From NCBI GenBank assembly GCA_023132545.1, contig JAGLYB010000054.1, forward strand, positions 1 to 5,086: a stretch of DNA of 5,086 nt. Direction: 5' to 3'. The stretch's first letter is position 1. Every line of letters begins with the position of its first letter. Positions 4,936 to 5,086 of the stretch are shown here, one piece after another. The notes under the pieces were generated by a model. It worked only from the letters and a program-made list of their open reading frames with translations. It searched no databases and was not told the origin of the DNA. The position numbers were made by a program, and so were the translations under genes. The stretch is from Candidatus Bipolaricaulota bacterium (GTDB lineage: Bacteria; Bipolaricaulota; Bipolaricaulia; UBA7950; UBA9294).

Positions 4936-5033
4936 TCTTAGTTCTACTCAAGGTAGTCAAGAATCCACACCTCAACAGCTTCCGGCAATCCGTTTGAGTC
5001 AATCACAACCTGGCTCTCCTCATGGCGATCACC
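4936..5033. other. Intergenic region right of the four-cysteine gene
   Basis: No complete gene is visible. CTAC-TCAAG-GTAG (4944-4956) could form a 4-bp stem shortly after the stop codon, but no T-run follows. TTGAGTCAA (4994-5002) is a 9-bp palindrome with no obvious role. Confidence 0.5.
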
Positions 5034-5086
5034 TCACTCCATTAGATCCGATGAAGGGCAAAACGGCAACACTTCAAACTCGCGGG
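5034..5086 (-). CDS. Possible C-terminal end of a minus-strand gene (partial, right edge)
   Basis: On the minus strand the frame ending at the TGA at 5034-5036 is open to the window edge. It reads 16 codons, REFEVLPFCPSSDLME. If real, it converges on the four-cysteine gene. Sixteen codons are far too few to identify a family or to exclude chance. In the same frame after the stop, codons continue open to a TAG at 4944-4946 and read VVIDSNGLPEAVEVW within the stretch. That could hint at a degraded or read-through C terminus, but this is speculative. Confidence 0.2.
   Translation of the reverse strand, partial: REFEVLPFCPSSDLME

Overview
The window is bacterial chromosomal DNA of moderately high GC. 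It shows strong Shine-Dalgarno (SD) sites, GTG and TTG starts, and short intergenic spacers. I cannot assign a phylum. A tungsten-type aldehyde:ferredoxin oxidoreductase (AOR) gene suggests an anaerobic or microaerobic lineage, but here that gene is broken. I see no insertion sequence, CRISPR array, tRNA, rRNA or phage gene.

Left part (1-844, minus strand): a housekeeping pair. acyP (acylphosphatase, complete, 91 aa) lies upstream of uvrB (nucleotide excision repair), of which only the first 152 codons are inside the window. The 110-base spacer between them holds a 7-bp hairpin, a possible uvrB promoter and a small palindrome next to the uvrB start.

Centre (964-4358, plus strand): a tightly spaced three-gene operon, transcribed divergently from acyP. 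It encodes an SCP2-type lipid-binding protein (137 aa), a group III iron-dependent alcohol dehydrogenase (387 aa, all four metal ligands present), and an AOR family enzyme. The AOR reading frame is broken near 3081-3095. Restoring one lost 8-bp unit gives a full-length 608-residue protein with the FeS-cluster cysteines and active-site residues in place. My inference is that the operon served alcohol/aldehyde/carboxylate interconversion, perhaps on hydrophobic substrates held by the SCP2 protein, and that its last step is disabled in this sequence.

Right part (4359-5086): a spacer with a hairpin and a plausible promoter, then a small four-cysteine, zinc-ribbon-like protein of unknown family with two credible starts (126 or 104 aa). 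A 151-base stretch at the right edge may carry the last codons of a minus-strand gene.

The most noteworthy observation is the 8-bp deletion between short direct repeats in the AOR gene. The most interesting system-level point is the SCP2 + Fe-ADH + AOR linkage. I found no convincing evidence of a wholly new kind of system.
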